Shown here one piece after another: positions 12,101-22,210 of a stretch of DNA of 64,000 nucleotides. Numbering within the stretch: the stretch's first letter is position 1; each line of letters opens with the position of its first letter. Both the position numbers and the translations under genes were made by a program. The notes beneath the pieces were generated by a model. It ran no database searches. It was not told the origin of the DNA and saw only the letters and a list, made by a program, of their open reading frames with translations. Origin of the DNA: Brasenia schreberi (Eukaryota > Streptophyta > Magnoliopsida > Nymphaeales > Cabombaceae); assembly GCA_036023115.1 (NCBI GenBank), contig JAYKKT010000047.1:124001-188000 (forward strand). Reading direction: 5' to 3'.

Positions 12101-15100
12101 GGATATCAAGGTATTCATAGAAATTGTGGTTTTGGGGATATAAATGAGGAAGGTAGGGAGATTTTAAATTTTGCTATGGCATTTGATCTCTTTATAGTCA
12201 ATACAATCTTCAAAAAACGATATGAACATTTAACTACTTATAAGAGTGGTGTATCACAAACACAAATTTATTACTTTATTTATAGAAAAGTCATTTTGTG
12301 CAACAACTTCACCCATGTAAGGGATCATCCTTGCATGGCCGGTCTCAAGCCCGGATAAAGGAGGAGAGTTGCGTTAGAATTTCGCCAGCCAGCGTAAAAC
12401 TTTGTTGAACATATTTACCATGGATTCTACAAATTATGATAAAGCTTCGTGGAAACAAAGAATCCTTGTAGCCAACCCCATCTAGTATGGGAAAAGGCTT
12501 AGTTGTTGTATATGTAGGAAAGAAGATAGAGCATGTTGTAAAGATTGCAATATAATTTCAGGAGAAAGCTTAACCACCCAACATTGACTTTTAGTTATAG
12601 ATTTACAAATAAAAAAATAGACAAAGAAGAAAAGAGTGCATCGAGCTATTCTGACTAAATGGTGGAACCTCAAAAGCGAGAAAGAAGATATATTTAAACA
12701 GAAAGTCCTTCAAGGAGATGCTTGGAATTATATTGGTACACCTTGTGATATGTGAAACAATATGGCTATACATATTAGGAAAGTGGCGAAATATGTGTTA
12801 CGTGAATCTAAGGGAGGCATACCGGCACAAAAAGAAGCTTGATGGTAGAGTGAAGTAGTGCAAATTAAATAAAGGCAAAGAAGGCATGTTACAAATTACA
12901 TTATGCTAAGAAAACTAGTGAAACTTTAGAGGCTTATAAGAAAGCAAAGAAGAAAGCGAAAAAGCTAAGAAAACTAGTGAAACTTTAGAGGCTTATAAGA
13001 AAGCAAAGAAGAAAGCGAAAAAGGCCATCAATGAAGCAAAAGCTAAATTTTGTGATGATTTATATAAAAAACTCAACTCAAAAGAGGGTGAAAGAGATAT
13101 TTTTAGGATAGCTAGGGCTAGAGATAAGAAAGTAAAAATCTTAATTTTGTTAGATGCATCAAAGACAAGGATGAAAAAATTCTAGAGGCAAATGATGATA
13201 TAAGAAATAGATGAAAATTTTATTTTTATAAGCTTTTTAATAAAAATAAAGATGTTAGTATTAGCTTAGGAGAGTTAGCCAATTAAAAAAAGTATATAAA
13301 CCACAATTTCTACCAACGTATTCAAAAGAATGAAGTCAAAGAGGCTCTTAAACATATGAAGGGTGGTAAATCGGTAGGACTAGATAATATTCCTATAGAA
13401 GTTTGGAAAATCCTCAGAGAAACAGGAATCACTTGGCTCACAAGACTATTAAATGAAATATGGAGAAACCAAAATATGTCAAGGAATGGAGAGCAAGTAC
13501 ACTTATACTCATATATAAGAATAAGGGAGACATTCATAATTGTGTGAATTATCGAGGTATCAGGTTAATGAGTCATGCTATGAAATTATGGGAAAGAATT
13601 ATCGAACGTAGGTTAAGATAATTATCGAGTAAAACAGAGAACCAATTTGGATTCATGCCAAGTAGCTATGTCACAGAGACACTTCTAAGGGGTGGAGTGT
13701 CGACCTCGACACTGGTGCGACACTGACACTGTGTCGGTGCAGCATGGCCAAAAAAAAAGCAAAAAAAATTATAACTCACGGATAAATGGGTCCTAATAAT
13801 GAAGATTGATTTGTGTATTATGATGAAATTAGTAGTTGTTTACCATTTATATGTTTTGCTTTAATATAAAGTTGTGTACTTGCTATTGTAGTTGTATACA
13901 ATATTAGCTTGAATGATTTTGGGTGCGGACATTTGGTTTCTTATTACTCAATTTAATTGGATTCTTGACTCCGTACTATATGCCTTTGCACAGAATAATC
14001 TCTGTCACCAAACACATTTAAAGACCAGGAACATTGCCAGATCAATAAAACAGAAGAGTATGACATCACTAGTGGATCCTAGCACAAATACTAGTATATG
14101 TTATATCCTACAAAAGATCTTGAAACTCTTTGAATCCATAACTTGGATATTTTGCATCTCGTAAAATCATTCTAGGTTTCAGATCATTATGAGGGAACTT
14201 GTTAATTGATACCTACGTGCACCCAAAATTAGCAAATACTAGTTGTATTATGATTGATTTATGTAGCTTGAATATTATATATATATACCCTAGTCGTGTC
14301 GCCGCACCCAAAATTTTTGAAATTTGCCGTATCCCGCACCCGTGTGACATAGCCAGGCGGATCTATTGTTCAAGCGATTCACCTTTTGAGACGTCTTATG
14401 GAACATTTTAGAACAAAAAAGAAAGACCTTTACATGATATTTATTGATCTAGAAAAAGCTTACGATAAGGTACCGAGAGAGGTTCTTTGGAGAACCTTGG
14501 AAAAAAGAGGTATCCCATTGATATATATAAACCTTATAAGAAACATGTACGATGGTGCAAAAACATGTGTGAGGACTCATGAAGGAATGACAGACTTCTT
14601 TGAAGTTAATATTGGGTTACATCAAGGATCAACTTTAGGTCCATACTTATTTATAATGGTGATTGATGAGTTAACAAAACAAATTCAAGATGAAGTACCT
14701 TGGTGTATGTTATTTGCAGATGACATTGTGTTAGTGGAGGAATCTAAGAAAAAAGTTAATAGAAAATTGGAACTATGGAGAGAAACAAGGCTTCCGACTT
14801 AGTAGAACAAAGACAGAATATGTAAGTTTGATCATTTGGTTACTTCACAGGACATAGAAATTAAAATTAGCACACATTGCATTCCCCGAAAGGAAAGTTT
14901 TAAATACCTAGGGTCAATTTTTTAGAGTGATGGAAGAATTAATGGAGATGTTACGCATTGGATTAATGTTGGTTGGTTAGAATGGAGAGGAGAATCAGAC
15001 TCTGTGACAGAAATGAAGATGTTGAGATGGATGAGTGGTCATACAAGAAAAGACCATATACATAATGAGGTTATTAGAAACAAATTAAGAGTGGCACCAA

Positions 15101-18100
15101 TATAAGATAAAATGAGAGAATATCGTTTAAGATTGTTTAGACATATAAAAAGAAGAACATGTAAGAATGTATGAAAAACTAGATTTTGAAAGTATTAAAA
15201 GAGGTAGAGGACGACCATAAAAGTGTTGGAAAGAAACAATAAAGAATGATCTAGCTTATTGTGAGTTAACTGCTAACATGGCACATGATAGGGCTCTGTG
15301 GAAACAAAGAATCCATGTAGCCGACCGTGTCTAGTATGAGAAAAGGCTTAGTTGTTGTTGTTGTATCAAAGACAGTCCATATCTTCATAGACAACCTTGG
15401 CCAACACCAAATCAACGCTATACCAGATGATGATGCATGTCTTCTTTCTTGTTTGGAGACCCTAAAATTGTGCTCAAATTTTATGTACTTTCCTAGGTGC
15501 GAGGAGCAAATTCTTTTGAATATTTGGAGCTTATCTTAATTGAATTCATAAGATGGAGTTTGGTTTTTTATTATTTTATCGGAATGGTTATCCACAAAAG
15601 ATGGCACAAAATATAGAGCCTGTATATAACTATTTGTGAAGCTCTAAATAGGACGAATGTATAGATGCTTATAACATAATAGTGCAGTATTATTGTGTCA
15701 AAAAATGATATTACCCTCACAAACAGAACATATAAAATTATAAATAGTACAAACACATGGATACCTTTTGCATCTCCTCTTCACTTGGGTCGCTCAGAGG
15801 TTCTGCCCAAGCTACCGTGATATTTCTCCCCTTCCCAAAGGCATCTTTCTGCAGTTTCTTGAAAGCATTGTGAGCATCTTTGTTTGTCTCTAGTTCAACG
15901 AATGCAAACCCACGATTGCAGCCAGGATTATTGTGATCCATCATGAGATATACTGTGTAGACATTCTCGATGCCAGTTTCATGCAGTACTCTCATAAGCT
16001 GATGCATTCATAGATTCAAACTTTAGCAAAGTATCAAACTCAAAAACAATCAGAAAGATTTCCAGATCAACTCCATAACTAAACTCACGTCTTCTTTCTT
16101 CCACTTTTTATCGATGTTTCCCAGGAAAATAGTGTCCCTATCCTCCACAGGAGATGCTGCACATTGCTTTCCACAAACCTTCACATATTAGGAATGACAA
16201 ATTTATTAAAATATGTAGTTTTGTTACCAAGGACGAGAATACAGAAATACTGAACACAACAGGAACACGAAACCAGAATAAATGGGCATCTGACATGGTA
16301 ACAACGTGAAAGGAAACAATGTCTGCAAATTACAAGAGTAGATAACAGCTGTATCATAAAAAGCAGCCCATGCAACTTCCAAGACTGAATTATTATCTTG
16401 AAGTAGAAACATAAAATGTTCTAGAAAGAAAAAATGAAGAGAAAATTGAGGGAGATGGTGGATAAGCAAGTGCCCAAAATGAACCAACCAACCACATAAC
16501 CAGTTATTCAGGATCAGGATAACGTTGTCCATCATATGATCAGTAATCCTAGCAGAGATTCCTCTGGTATTGTCTTCTATGTTTTGCAGTCGCCACTCTA
16601 TGATTGTCATCTGAACAACCAACATAAGCTCAAATGATGTAAAAGAACCATATCTATTGTATTTTTTTCGCACTTCAACTGCTGAATACAGATCCAAGAG
16701 AAAAGTCTGCTGTGGTTGTTCAAGAGACTAACAAGAACTCGGAATCATCACTATGGATATCAGCCAACTGTATCAAAGTAGAGTAGTGATTCTCACCCTA
16801 AGCATGAACCTACCTGAAGAATGCCAAACTAGTATAGATCCCAAGGATTATGCTACAAGTGCAGGGAGAAATGAGACAGAGATTGTAGATGCAAGTCTAT
16901 AAGGTTCTATCAATGTATTCACTAAGAGGATGAAGACTTTGAGAAGTCAAACGAAGACAAAGTTATTTCCAAGCAAGAGCAGCAGCCCATGGGGTTTTCT
17001 ATCATGCTACGACGGGCCCCAATTCTCCCAAATTCTATAAGAGTTGAAGGAAGAATTGGCAATCGTAATGAGAGTGGTCATAAGTACTGGTTCTACCACA
17101 ATCTTGTAAGAATCAAAAAGATGAAGAACATTTTGAAAAATCCCCAAACGTTAATCATACACATGGGAGAAGAATTTCACATCAAGTCCAACCGTCTCAA
17201 ATTGATATCAAACTGCTGTCAAAATGAAAAAGATTCCTTCTTGCAAAGAGAAAAGTGGTAAAGTTTAATCGCATCTAGACATGAGGTCAAAAAAAACTAC
17301 ATGAATACTTCAGAAGCTCGCAGAATGGCAGCTTCAACATGAGGTACAAACAATATCAAAGCAATAACCAACAGAATCTCGGTGAACAACGTAAATTGAT
17401 CGCAAAGCCCGATACCTCAGCGTGAGCAAGTTCTTTGATGGCACGTTGAGCATCTTCATGCGTCGCGTATCTCAAGAATGCGTATCCTTTGTTCTTCCCT
17501 GTCTGTCTGTTCTTCATGAGTCGCACCTCCACAAGCTCGCCGGCCTTCTCAAACACCATCCGAATATCGTCTTCCTTCGCTTCCTTATCCAAACCACCAA
17601 CAAAAATCTCAGTCCTGCGCTTCTTCCGCCGCTCTGCGATTTCGAACTCATCCGCCCATACGTCCACCCCCATTTCCTCACCTGAAAGTGGCTTCTCTCC
17701 CGAATTACGGGCTTCTGCTGGCTTCTCGGACGGCTCAGTCGGCTTCTTTGTGTCCTTCGGGTCCTTTTCTACGATAGCCTTTACTTGATCGTCCGGATCC
17801 AAGCTAGGATTTATTGAATTTGTTGGAATGGCGCTAGGGTTTTCTTCCGCAGATGCCTTCTTCTGAGACACCGGAACCTTCTTCCTCACCACGGTAATCA
17901 CTTTCCGGATAATCTTCTTCTTCTTCTTAGTCGTGATGGTGGTGGTTTTAGCGGTCTCCTCTGCAGGCTCCATGGATTCTACGTCCTTTGGACCAGAAGT
18001 TTTTTTGGCAGATTCTGCCTCCTGACAGGCCAAACCGACTTCTGAAGCTTTCTCCGTCTCAACCACCATGGGCTCCGACGCCGCAGTAGAAGATTTGCTT

Positions 18101-18504
18101 GCTTCTTCCTCCATCTGATTAACAGCTCCCACCCCCTGGACGGCCGGTTTTGACCCGGGTTCCGCCTCCATGGAATCGATTTGTGTTCCAGGCATAGCAG
18201 TCTCCATGCGACACTCTGACTCCGAGATACTGGTGTCGTTAATGGAACATTCTGGCTTCGTTTCTGGTTCTTGCAGCGAGGAAGCGGCCGAATGCTGCGC
18301 CTCTGCCACGGGAGTCTCATCCGCGATCTTGCGGCCGGTCTCCCGTAGGCGTTTAGCGGATTGAGGAGTCGCCTTCGCCTTGGGAGCGGTTTCCGAATTG
18401 GGAGTTCTCGACTTGACGATGGTTTTAGGAGCAGTTTTCCGGGTACCCTTGGTTTGCGGCGTGGTTTTTGGCGCTTGTTTCTTGGCGGACCCCCTGGGAG
18501 GCAT
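27..18504 (-). CDS. hnRNP Q/R-like protein with three RRM domains (11 exons)
   Basis: Predicted nuclear RNA-binding protein of the plant hnRNP Q/R-like group (Arabidopsis LIF2 and At2g44710 type). Joined exons on the minus strand: 17416-18504, 16089-16178, 15765-15998, 9594-9815, 9400-9514, 8788-8988, 6956-7017, 6806-6882, 6642-6718, 6508-6548 and a tentative 27-110. All internal junctions are GT-AG and phases agree, giving 736 codons before the last exon and about 763 with it. Residues 1-298 are a low-complexity Ala/Pro/Lys/Glu tail with a Lys run near 190-220. RRM1 starts near 299 (RNP2 IFVGGL, RNP1 KGYAFLRY), RRM2 near 378 ([14 protein letters not shown]), RRM3 near 472 ([14 protein letters not shown]). 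The C-terminus is rich in Gly/Ser/Tyr. The family binds RNA and is linked to chromatin and transcript regulation; the exact role here is inferred. Introns 3, 6 and 10 hold RTE insertions. Confidence 0.9.
1469..1612. repeat. 72-bp tandem duplication inside the RT region of copy A
   Basis: Two adjacent units, 1469-1540 and 1541-1612, are almost identical (one visible difference, aaaaaa versus aaagaa). The unit is 24 codons, so the RT frame is kept and the segment ending in GIPLTYINL occurs twice. Confidence 0.93.
3483..3665 (-). repeat. Imperfect tandem repeat near the 5' end of RTE copy A
   Basis: Two units of roughly 80-90 bp, each holding a motif like cgaatgtagtgaat, a purine-rich gagaggg block and gtaaagaagttagtc, lie upstream of the endonuclease. 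The same pair is present in copies D (11470-11645), F (36225-36410) and O (62950-63115). The units are translated in frame. Confidence 0.7.
4144..4187 (+). mobile_element. 44-bp RTE micro-insertion with 16-bp target duplication
   Basis: Only the last 44 bp of the RTE 3' end, ending in ttagttgttgttgt, is inserted. It is flanked by atacag(c/a)atgagggtt at 4128-4143 and 4188-4203 (one mismatch). This is an extreme 5'-truncated insertion in intron 10 of the hnRNP-like gene. Confidence 0.88.
4204..6256. other. Intron 10 sequence without recognisable gene
   Basis: AT-rich intron sequence between RTE pieces. Short open frames have no recognisable motifs. A short repeated motif around gtattgcacaatacag occurs near 5530-5575. 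Confidence 0.6.
6257..6424 (-). mobile_element. RTE copy B, 5'-truncated, with 14-bp target duplication
   Basis: A 168-bp insertion with the caacaacaac tail and the conserved 3' end of the RTE family; homology stops after about 140 bp. The duplication tgggcattttctat is at 6243-6256 and 6425-6438, and a near copy follows at 6442-6455. Confidence 0.9.
6508..6548 (-). CDS. hnRNP Q/R-like, exon 10
   Basis: A 41-bp exon with acceptor TTTCAG|GCTCATATCC and donor GGAAGG|GTAAGATC. It encodes [13 protein letters not shown] and restores phase 0. Without splicing the frame runs on into intron sequence. Confidence 0.78.
6642..6718 (-). CDS. hnRNP Q/R-like, exon 9
   Basis: A 77-bp exon with acceptor CTTCAG|TTACGG and donor GGCAG|GTAATAC. 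It encodes a Gly/Ser/Tyr/His-rich piece ([16 protein letters not shown]) typical of the disordered tail of the family. Confidence 0.82.
6806..6882 (-). CDS. hnRNP Q/R-like, exon 8
   Basis: A 77-bp exon with acceptor TGCAG|GGTGAAG and donor CAAG|GTATTGG, entered in phase 0 and left in phase 2. It encodes the acidic [10 protein letters not shown] segment followed by a Ser/Thr/Tyr-rich stretch. Confidence 0.82.
6956..7017 (-). CDS. hnRNP Q/R-like, exon 7
   Basis: A 62-bp exon with acceptor CTCCAG|CCTCAAC and donor CATTG|GTATTTTC. Read in the phase left by exon 6 it gives a short segment containing GGKRPISAL. The KRP-x-AL motif recurs in the C-terminal region of plant relatives. Confidence 0.8.
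7568..8212 (-). mobile_element. RTE copy C, 5'-truncated, with triplicated 3' end
   Basis: Starts with a caacaacaaacaacaac tail and reads into the C-terminal coding part of the RTE family, ending near 8212 where homology is lost. Three consecutive copies of the 3'-terminal segment are present. It lies in intron 6 of the hnRNP-like gene. I found no convincing target duplication. Confidence 0.85.
7603..7997. repeat. Three tandem units of about 129 bp in RTE copy C
   Basis: Units 7603-7731, 7732-7860 and 7861-7997 each begin ctacatggg(g/a)tcggctac and end gtggtcatcctc. The third has an 8-bp internal insertion (gtttccaa). Units differ by several substitutions. Confidence 0.9.
8788..8988 (-). CDS. 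hnRNP Q/R-like, exon 6 (C-terminal linker)
   Basis: The acceptor is TTCAG|GTCCAATAC and the donor ACAG|GTGAGAT; phase 1 at both ends, 67 codons. It encodes a Gly/Ser-rich stretch with a charged patch ([10 protein letters not shown]). Intron 6, downstream, contains RTE copy C. Confidence 0.85.
9400..9514 (-). CDS. hnRNP Q/R-like, exon 5 (end of RRM3, Lys-rich linker)
   Basis: The acceptor is TTCAG|GTAAATATC and the donor GAAG|GTGAGTC; the exon ends in phase 1. It gives the last RRM3 strand (VMLAKPL) followed by a Lys/Thr/Gln-rich linker that may carry a nuclear signal. Confidence 0.88.
9594..9815 (-). CDS. hnRNP Q/R-like, exon 4 (RRM3)
   Basis: Seventy-four codons in phase 0 after exon 3. 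The acceptor is GCAG|GTTAAAACTG and the donor CCAAG|GTTTGC. It encodes RRM3 with the conserved YWDEEKV helix start and RNP1 KDFAFVDY. Confidence 0.92.
9816..11243. other. Intron 3 of the hnRNP-like gene, part left of RTE D
   Basis: Intron between exon 4 and exon 3. Short open frames here (for example 10457-10892) show no family motif and no splice support. Confidence 0.6.
12291..12510 (+). mobile_element. Mini-RTE: internally deleted derivative nested in copy D
   Basis: About 130 bp of the RTE 5' end (catgtaagggatc to caaattatga) is joined directly to the last 70 bp of the 3' end (gtggaaacaaag to ttgttgta). The join falls in shared atgata-like sequence. Degenerate flanks (ttatagaaaag left, tatgtaggaaag right) both match the single uninterrupted site in other copies, so this is a separate later insertion. 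Confidence 0.85.
12905..13022. repeat. 59-bp tandem duplication in RTE copy D
   Basis: Units 12905-12963 and 12964-13022 appear identical. Because 59 is not a multiple of three, the duplication shifts the ORF. Confidence 0.92.
13666..14352. mobile_element. Non-autonomous TIR DNA transposon (hAT-like), 687 bp
   Basis: The insertion interrupts RTE copy D between FGFMP and the conserved GRSTVEA-type position. Ends are inverted: ctatgtcaca at the left, tgtgacatag at the right, with further GC-rich partly inverted sequence inside. The flanks ccaagtag (13658-13665) and ccaggcgg (14353-14360) are 8 bp long and correspond to a single copy of the site in other RTEs, which suggests an 8-bp target duplication as in hAT elements. 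No transposase frame is visible. Confidence 0.72.
14386..14802 (+). pseudogene. RTE copy D reverse transcriptase fragment
   Basis: A 138-residue open stretch with RT motif A ([12 protein letters not shown]), motif B ([13 protein letters not shown]) and motif C ([12 protein letters not shown]), so the catalytic aspartates are present. It ends by frameshift just after the WRET segment. Upstream endonuclease and downstream C-terminal parts are broken, so no active protein is expected. Confidence 0.85.
15765..15998 (-). CDS. hnRNP Q/R-like, exon 3 (rest of RRM2)
   Basis: Seventy-eight codons. The acceptor is CAG|CTTATG and the donor AAG|GTATCC. It contains RNP1 RGFAFVEL and the typical end of RRM2 (VAWAEPL). 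The intron to exon 2 is only 90 bp; the intron to exon 4 is about 5.9 kb and contains RTE copy D. Confidence 0.92.
16089..16178 (-). CDS. hnRNP Q/R-like, exon 2 (end of RRM1, start of RRM2)
   Basis: Thirty codons, phase 0 at both ends. The acceptor is AAG|GTTTGTGG and the donor GAC|GTGAGT. It supplies the segment VCGKQC that closes RRM1 and the RNP2 strand IFLGNI of RRM2; this arrangement is characteristic of the plant hnRNP Q/R-like family. Confidence 0.9.
16179..17415. other. Intron 1 of the hnRNP-like gene
   Basis: About 1.2 kb of AT-rich intron between exons 1 and 2. I see no repeat or coding signal in it. Confidence 0.7.
17416..18504 (-). CDS. hnRNP Q/R-like, exon 1 (N-terminal tail and most of RRM1)
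   Basis: The frame opens at ATG 18502-18504, just after a pyrimidine-rich leader, and runs 363 codons to a GAG|GTATCG donor. It encodes a basic start (MPPRGSAKK), a long Ala/Glu/Ser/Pro-rich disordered stretch, a Lys cluster, and RRM1 with RNP2 IFVGGL and RNP1 KGYAFLRY. It is far more GC-rich than the surrounding introns. Ending at GAG is preferred because exon 2 then continues RRM1 in phase 0. Confidence 0.92.
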
Positions 18505-18700
18505 CTCGATTGGACGAGAGAGAGGATAAATTTCTCTTCCGGTTTTCCGACGATTGCCGCCCTTCTTCGTCTGCCCTAAAAGAATGCGGGGAGGAGCGTC
18601 GTCTGGTGCGGAGCTCGCGAAAGGAATCCCGTTCGCGTCAGGCTGATACTTGTGAAAACTGTCGAGCCAGCAAAAAGCGGCATTTTACGGAGCGGTACTT
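18505..18700 (-). promoter_or_regulatory. Probable 5' leader and promoter-proximal region of the hnRNP-like gene
   Basis: GC-rich sequence directly upstream of the start codon, with a ctctctctcg pyrimidine patch 10-25 bp before the ATG, as often seen in plant leaders. No clear TATA box is visible, so the transcription start is not placed. Confidence 0.45.
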
Positions 18701-18975
18701 CCGTTTCTAGCGCTAAGAGTTCTTTGTTTGATTACGAGGCATGGGACTACTAAACTGGAATTCCAGTTCCGGTGAAATCAAACGCGTGCCATGAAGACGT
18801 CGTACCCGATTATGAGGCCCGTCAGTTCCATAGTCCCTGCCTCGCAACGGAACACCCCTTTGGTTTGGAGTCTTCCAGCCCTTTCCATTCAATCAACCAC
18901 AAACCTGACTTGATAAACATTGAGCACGATCCCAATGGCGCACAAACTCTCTACTCTATAAACTTCAACCTTTCT

Positions 18976-19105
18976 TGACGCATAGCGTTAGCTTGTCTGG
19001 CTCCCGTCCAGATGGTGGTCAGTTCGATTCCCTGGGTATGTATATGCATCAGTATCCTAGGCTCTGGCCTCTCTTTGTAACAGAAAAAAAGAAAAAGAAT
19101 CATGT
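18976..19105 (+). mobile_element. Possible tRNA-derived SINE
   Basis: A box-A-like motif (tagcgttagcttgtctgg) is followed at suitable spacing by a box-B-like motif (agttcgattcc) and then an A-rich end (cagaaaaaaagaaaaag). This is the layout of a pol III-transcribed plant SINE. No target duplication was found. Confidence 0.4.
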
Positions 19106-20009
19106 TATTGTTGCTTAAAAAAATACATTATTATTAATCTTTCCATGTGTAGCCAAACATCTGCCACATATGTTTTACACCACAAACATCCTTAATGGCC
19201 TACACATACCTCTCAACTCCCTTCTTCTCTCAAACCCTTCCCCCCTTGTGGGCCATCTTGAAGAAGATGATACATGCTTCCGGGTCCATATTACAAAGGT
19301 TCCGAGAGATCATGATGCACTTTGCGACGAACATGAATTTGCTTAAGCTTGCCAGTTATAAATGATCCATCAATTTTACGGGTTGTGAACCGTTTGCCAC
19401 TTTCATGGTTATGCCGAGGATCTTCTCAACACACTGCTTCAATTTCAGCAGGTCATGTTTAATCATTTAGTCAAGTTCTTACACCTACACGGTACTAATC
19501 GTCTCACTTTACCCAATCATCCAGCAAGTACTCAAGTTTAGTCATTTAGTTGAACCCCTACATGGTACTAATCACCTCACTTGCGAGTAGTTTTTTGAGT
19601 TGGATGTGTATTTGTGAGTCAAATTGGATCGTATACTATGATTATGATATGTCATCCCCACATGAATGACATAATCTCCTCCAAAATAAGCATTTTCTAA
19701 GTTAACTCATCAAAACAATAGTCCACGAGAAGAAAAAGCACCTTCTCAGATTTTCTTTCCAATCACATTACAGGCATCCGTTGCGCCTCAAGGGAAACAA
19801 GAGACAATAAAACATGAATAGGAGAAAAAGAGAACTCAATAATGACCTGAACATCTGCAAACGAACCACCGACAGGCACCACAAAGACTAATGGCCAAGG
19901 TTGCCTTGCCTCATCACAAGTTTTCCCTGGAACACGTTATTAAAACATCTTACAGTAGCATGATTTTCTTTTCTTTTCTTGTGGAAAGGATTAAAATAGA
20001 AGATGGCGG
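19106..20009. other. No recognised gene; small imperfect tandem repeat
   Basis: A 75-80 bp imperfect duplication lies at 19470-19570, with cacggtactaatcgtctcactt repeated as catggtactaatcacctcactt. A minus-strand frame at about 19250-19450 is open in places but has stops and no recognised family. Confidence 0.5.
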
Positions 20010-20550
20010 GAGCTTTTCATCAGATCGGGAGTTCTCAATGGTGATCACATCAGCATCCATGTCGATGATGGATTGGATGATGTCATTGAAGTTAGAGTAG
20101 CACATGTGAGTGTGGATCTGTCAATTGTTAACACCATACCAAATATGCAAGTTTATTACATTTAGATGTAAATATAGAAGAAAAAAAATTCTATCCCATT
20201 AATTTTGTAATCCAGTAATACCTGAGTAGTATCCTGCACCCCAGACATTGGTGATCCTGAATGAATGGACAGCCCAGTCCAAATAATGAAAGCTTGCTCT
20301 GACTTCCTCAATGGTAACCCCTCTATAAAGCAGCCTCATCAATTTGGATAATACCAATACCAGCCTTTTCAAGATCTTCTACTTCTAGTCCTTGATAGCC
20401 AAAGCAATTTGATAGCAAGTCTCAGATCTGTATATAGAATTAACACCATGTTAGAAATAACAATATGGTGAATACTGATGAATTTCTCCTTTTCAGCTCT
20501 CTTTAGTTTTATTCTTTTCCCACCACATTACAATGGGTTTGAGTTTATAC

Positions 20551-20830
20551 CTAGGTTGGTCATTTCGAACAAAGGACCAGTTGAGAATGGTGACGGGTCC
20601 AGTAAGCATTCCCTTCATGGGCCGGCTAGTCATGCTCTGAGCCATTGAGGACCAGAACACTGTCATGGGCTTGGGGCGGCTCACATCACCATAAATGATT
20701 GGTGGCTTGACGCAGCGCGAGCCATAGGATTGCACCCACCCATTGGCAGTGAAAGCAAAGCCAGATGACAATTGCTCTACCAAAGTACTCAACCATATCA
20801 TTCCTCTGAATTTGAAGGCATCAACAATTA
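20551..20830 (-). pseudogene. METE: Best-preserved MetE exon
   Basis: A continuous frame from EQLSSGFAF through [16 protein letters not shown] to SFVRNDQPR matches the conserved core of plant MetE with few changes. One extra base near the start, between VEYFG and EQL, still breaks the frame. The donor CCTAG|GTATAA is intact. Confidence 0.88.
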
Positions 20831-22210
20831 GTGAGAAGTGCAATTGGGAATTGGCAACATAACAAATATATAGAAAATCAGGCAAGAGAATGTTGTTCTT
20901 CAGAAAGAAAGAGGTATATTTTCATGTCATTAAAATAAATGCCTTAATTAAACTATCTCTTTATTCTCTACTTCAGCAGATTAACTTTAAATATCAGCTC
21001 TGCACCTCAGGCTCTCCATGCTTCCAGGAGACATCAATATCAAGCTCTTCTTGGAGTCTCAATACCTTTTGCGGATTTCCTCCGTAATTGCCTTGACATA
21101 CTCTTCCTCAGAGATCCTGATAAAAAACAAGATTCTGGGTCCAATAAAGAAAGGCGCATTGTCAGGAAAACAAGCCAATATATCAGCTCTCAGCATTCTT
21201 ACTTGTTAGCCCTTGTACATCTGCGGTATGCACCCTCCTCAGTTCTACAGTCTGAGGGAAGGATCAATAGTGAGGTGGTTGGGAAAATTGGAAGGTTAAG
21301 CTTCTTTTGTTGAGCATCAGTCTGGCACTGACGTAGTAGCACGGCGATGGTCAGAACCCTTCTGGCACTGACATTAGTAGCACTGTATGATGGTCAGAAC
21401 CTCTACCAGCAGCCTGAGAGGATAAGTAACGATGTCATAACGAGAATAACCATAACAAAGTCTGAGTTAAGGAACAGAAATAAGGATTTGAACAGAAACG
21501 TCAAAAACATAAGCACTCACAGCCTTCTGAACACCTCATTAGTCACTCTGGGAGAGGACTGCCTTGAACCAGAGCTGCGGCATTAGAAGAGAAGAAAGCC
21601 ACCAAATGAAACCATAAAAACAGTCATTCAGTGAATGATGTAGTGAAACAAACAAGAATAAAACAATATATCAATACATATATATGTTACCTGCCACTGC
21701 TAAGAAAGCAAGTTGGCTATTTTTATTTATAACTTGTTATTAATATTATGGTAAGTGCAGTATATACTTTCCCTCAATTTTCTTATTTTAATTCCTGTGA
21801 TATACTTCTTTCTCTTTATTCACTTTTATCTTGTCTTGATTTTTTTTATTCTATAATTTCTCATGTTATTCTTATGTTGATTATTTCAAAATCATGATGA
21901 TTTTATATCTAAGAATCTATTTCAAAAACAAATAAAAATTTCTTACTATGATATGTGTTACAAAAACTATAGCTTGAATCTAAATTTTAAAATTTAAACT
22001 CATAAACGGGGAAGGTTGCATACATCAGCCCTCCACATACCCACAATGGTGGGAGTTGCGTGCGTGAGCTGCCTATTATGCATACAAATAAGATTTTATA
22101 TCTAAGATATTTTTTCTCAAAAACAATGAAAACTCTTAAGTTTCGATGATAACCATTTTATTCACAAAAACTATGCTGACATCATCAATTCTTCTTATTT
22201 TGTAAACTGA

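Larger units (their letters stand above)
11257..15361 (+). mobile_element. RTE copy D, full-length ends, carrying two nested insertions
   Basis: The element begins at the family 5' end near 11265 and ends with gttgttgttgttg at about 15361. The flanks tgtatcaaa(t/g)aca at 11244-11256 and 15362-15374 are a 13-bp duplication with one mismatch. It lies antisense to the host gene in intron 3. The endonuclease part is full of stops. A mini-RTE (12291-12510), a 59-bp tandem duplication (12905-13022) and a TIR transposon (13666-14352) interrupt it. A deletion near 15000 removes part of the C-terminal domain. RT core motifs survive in 14386-14802. Confidence 0.92.

Noticed and set aside
19250..19450. 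Partly open minus-strand frame as a missing MetE C-terminal exon
   Set aside because: Its residues do not match the expected MetE C-terminus, and it contains stops.
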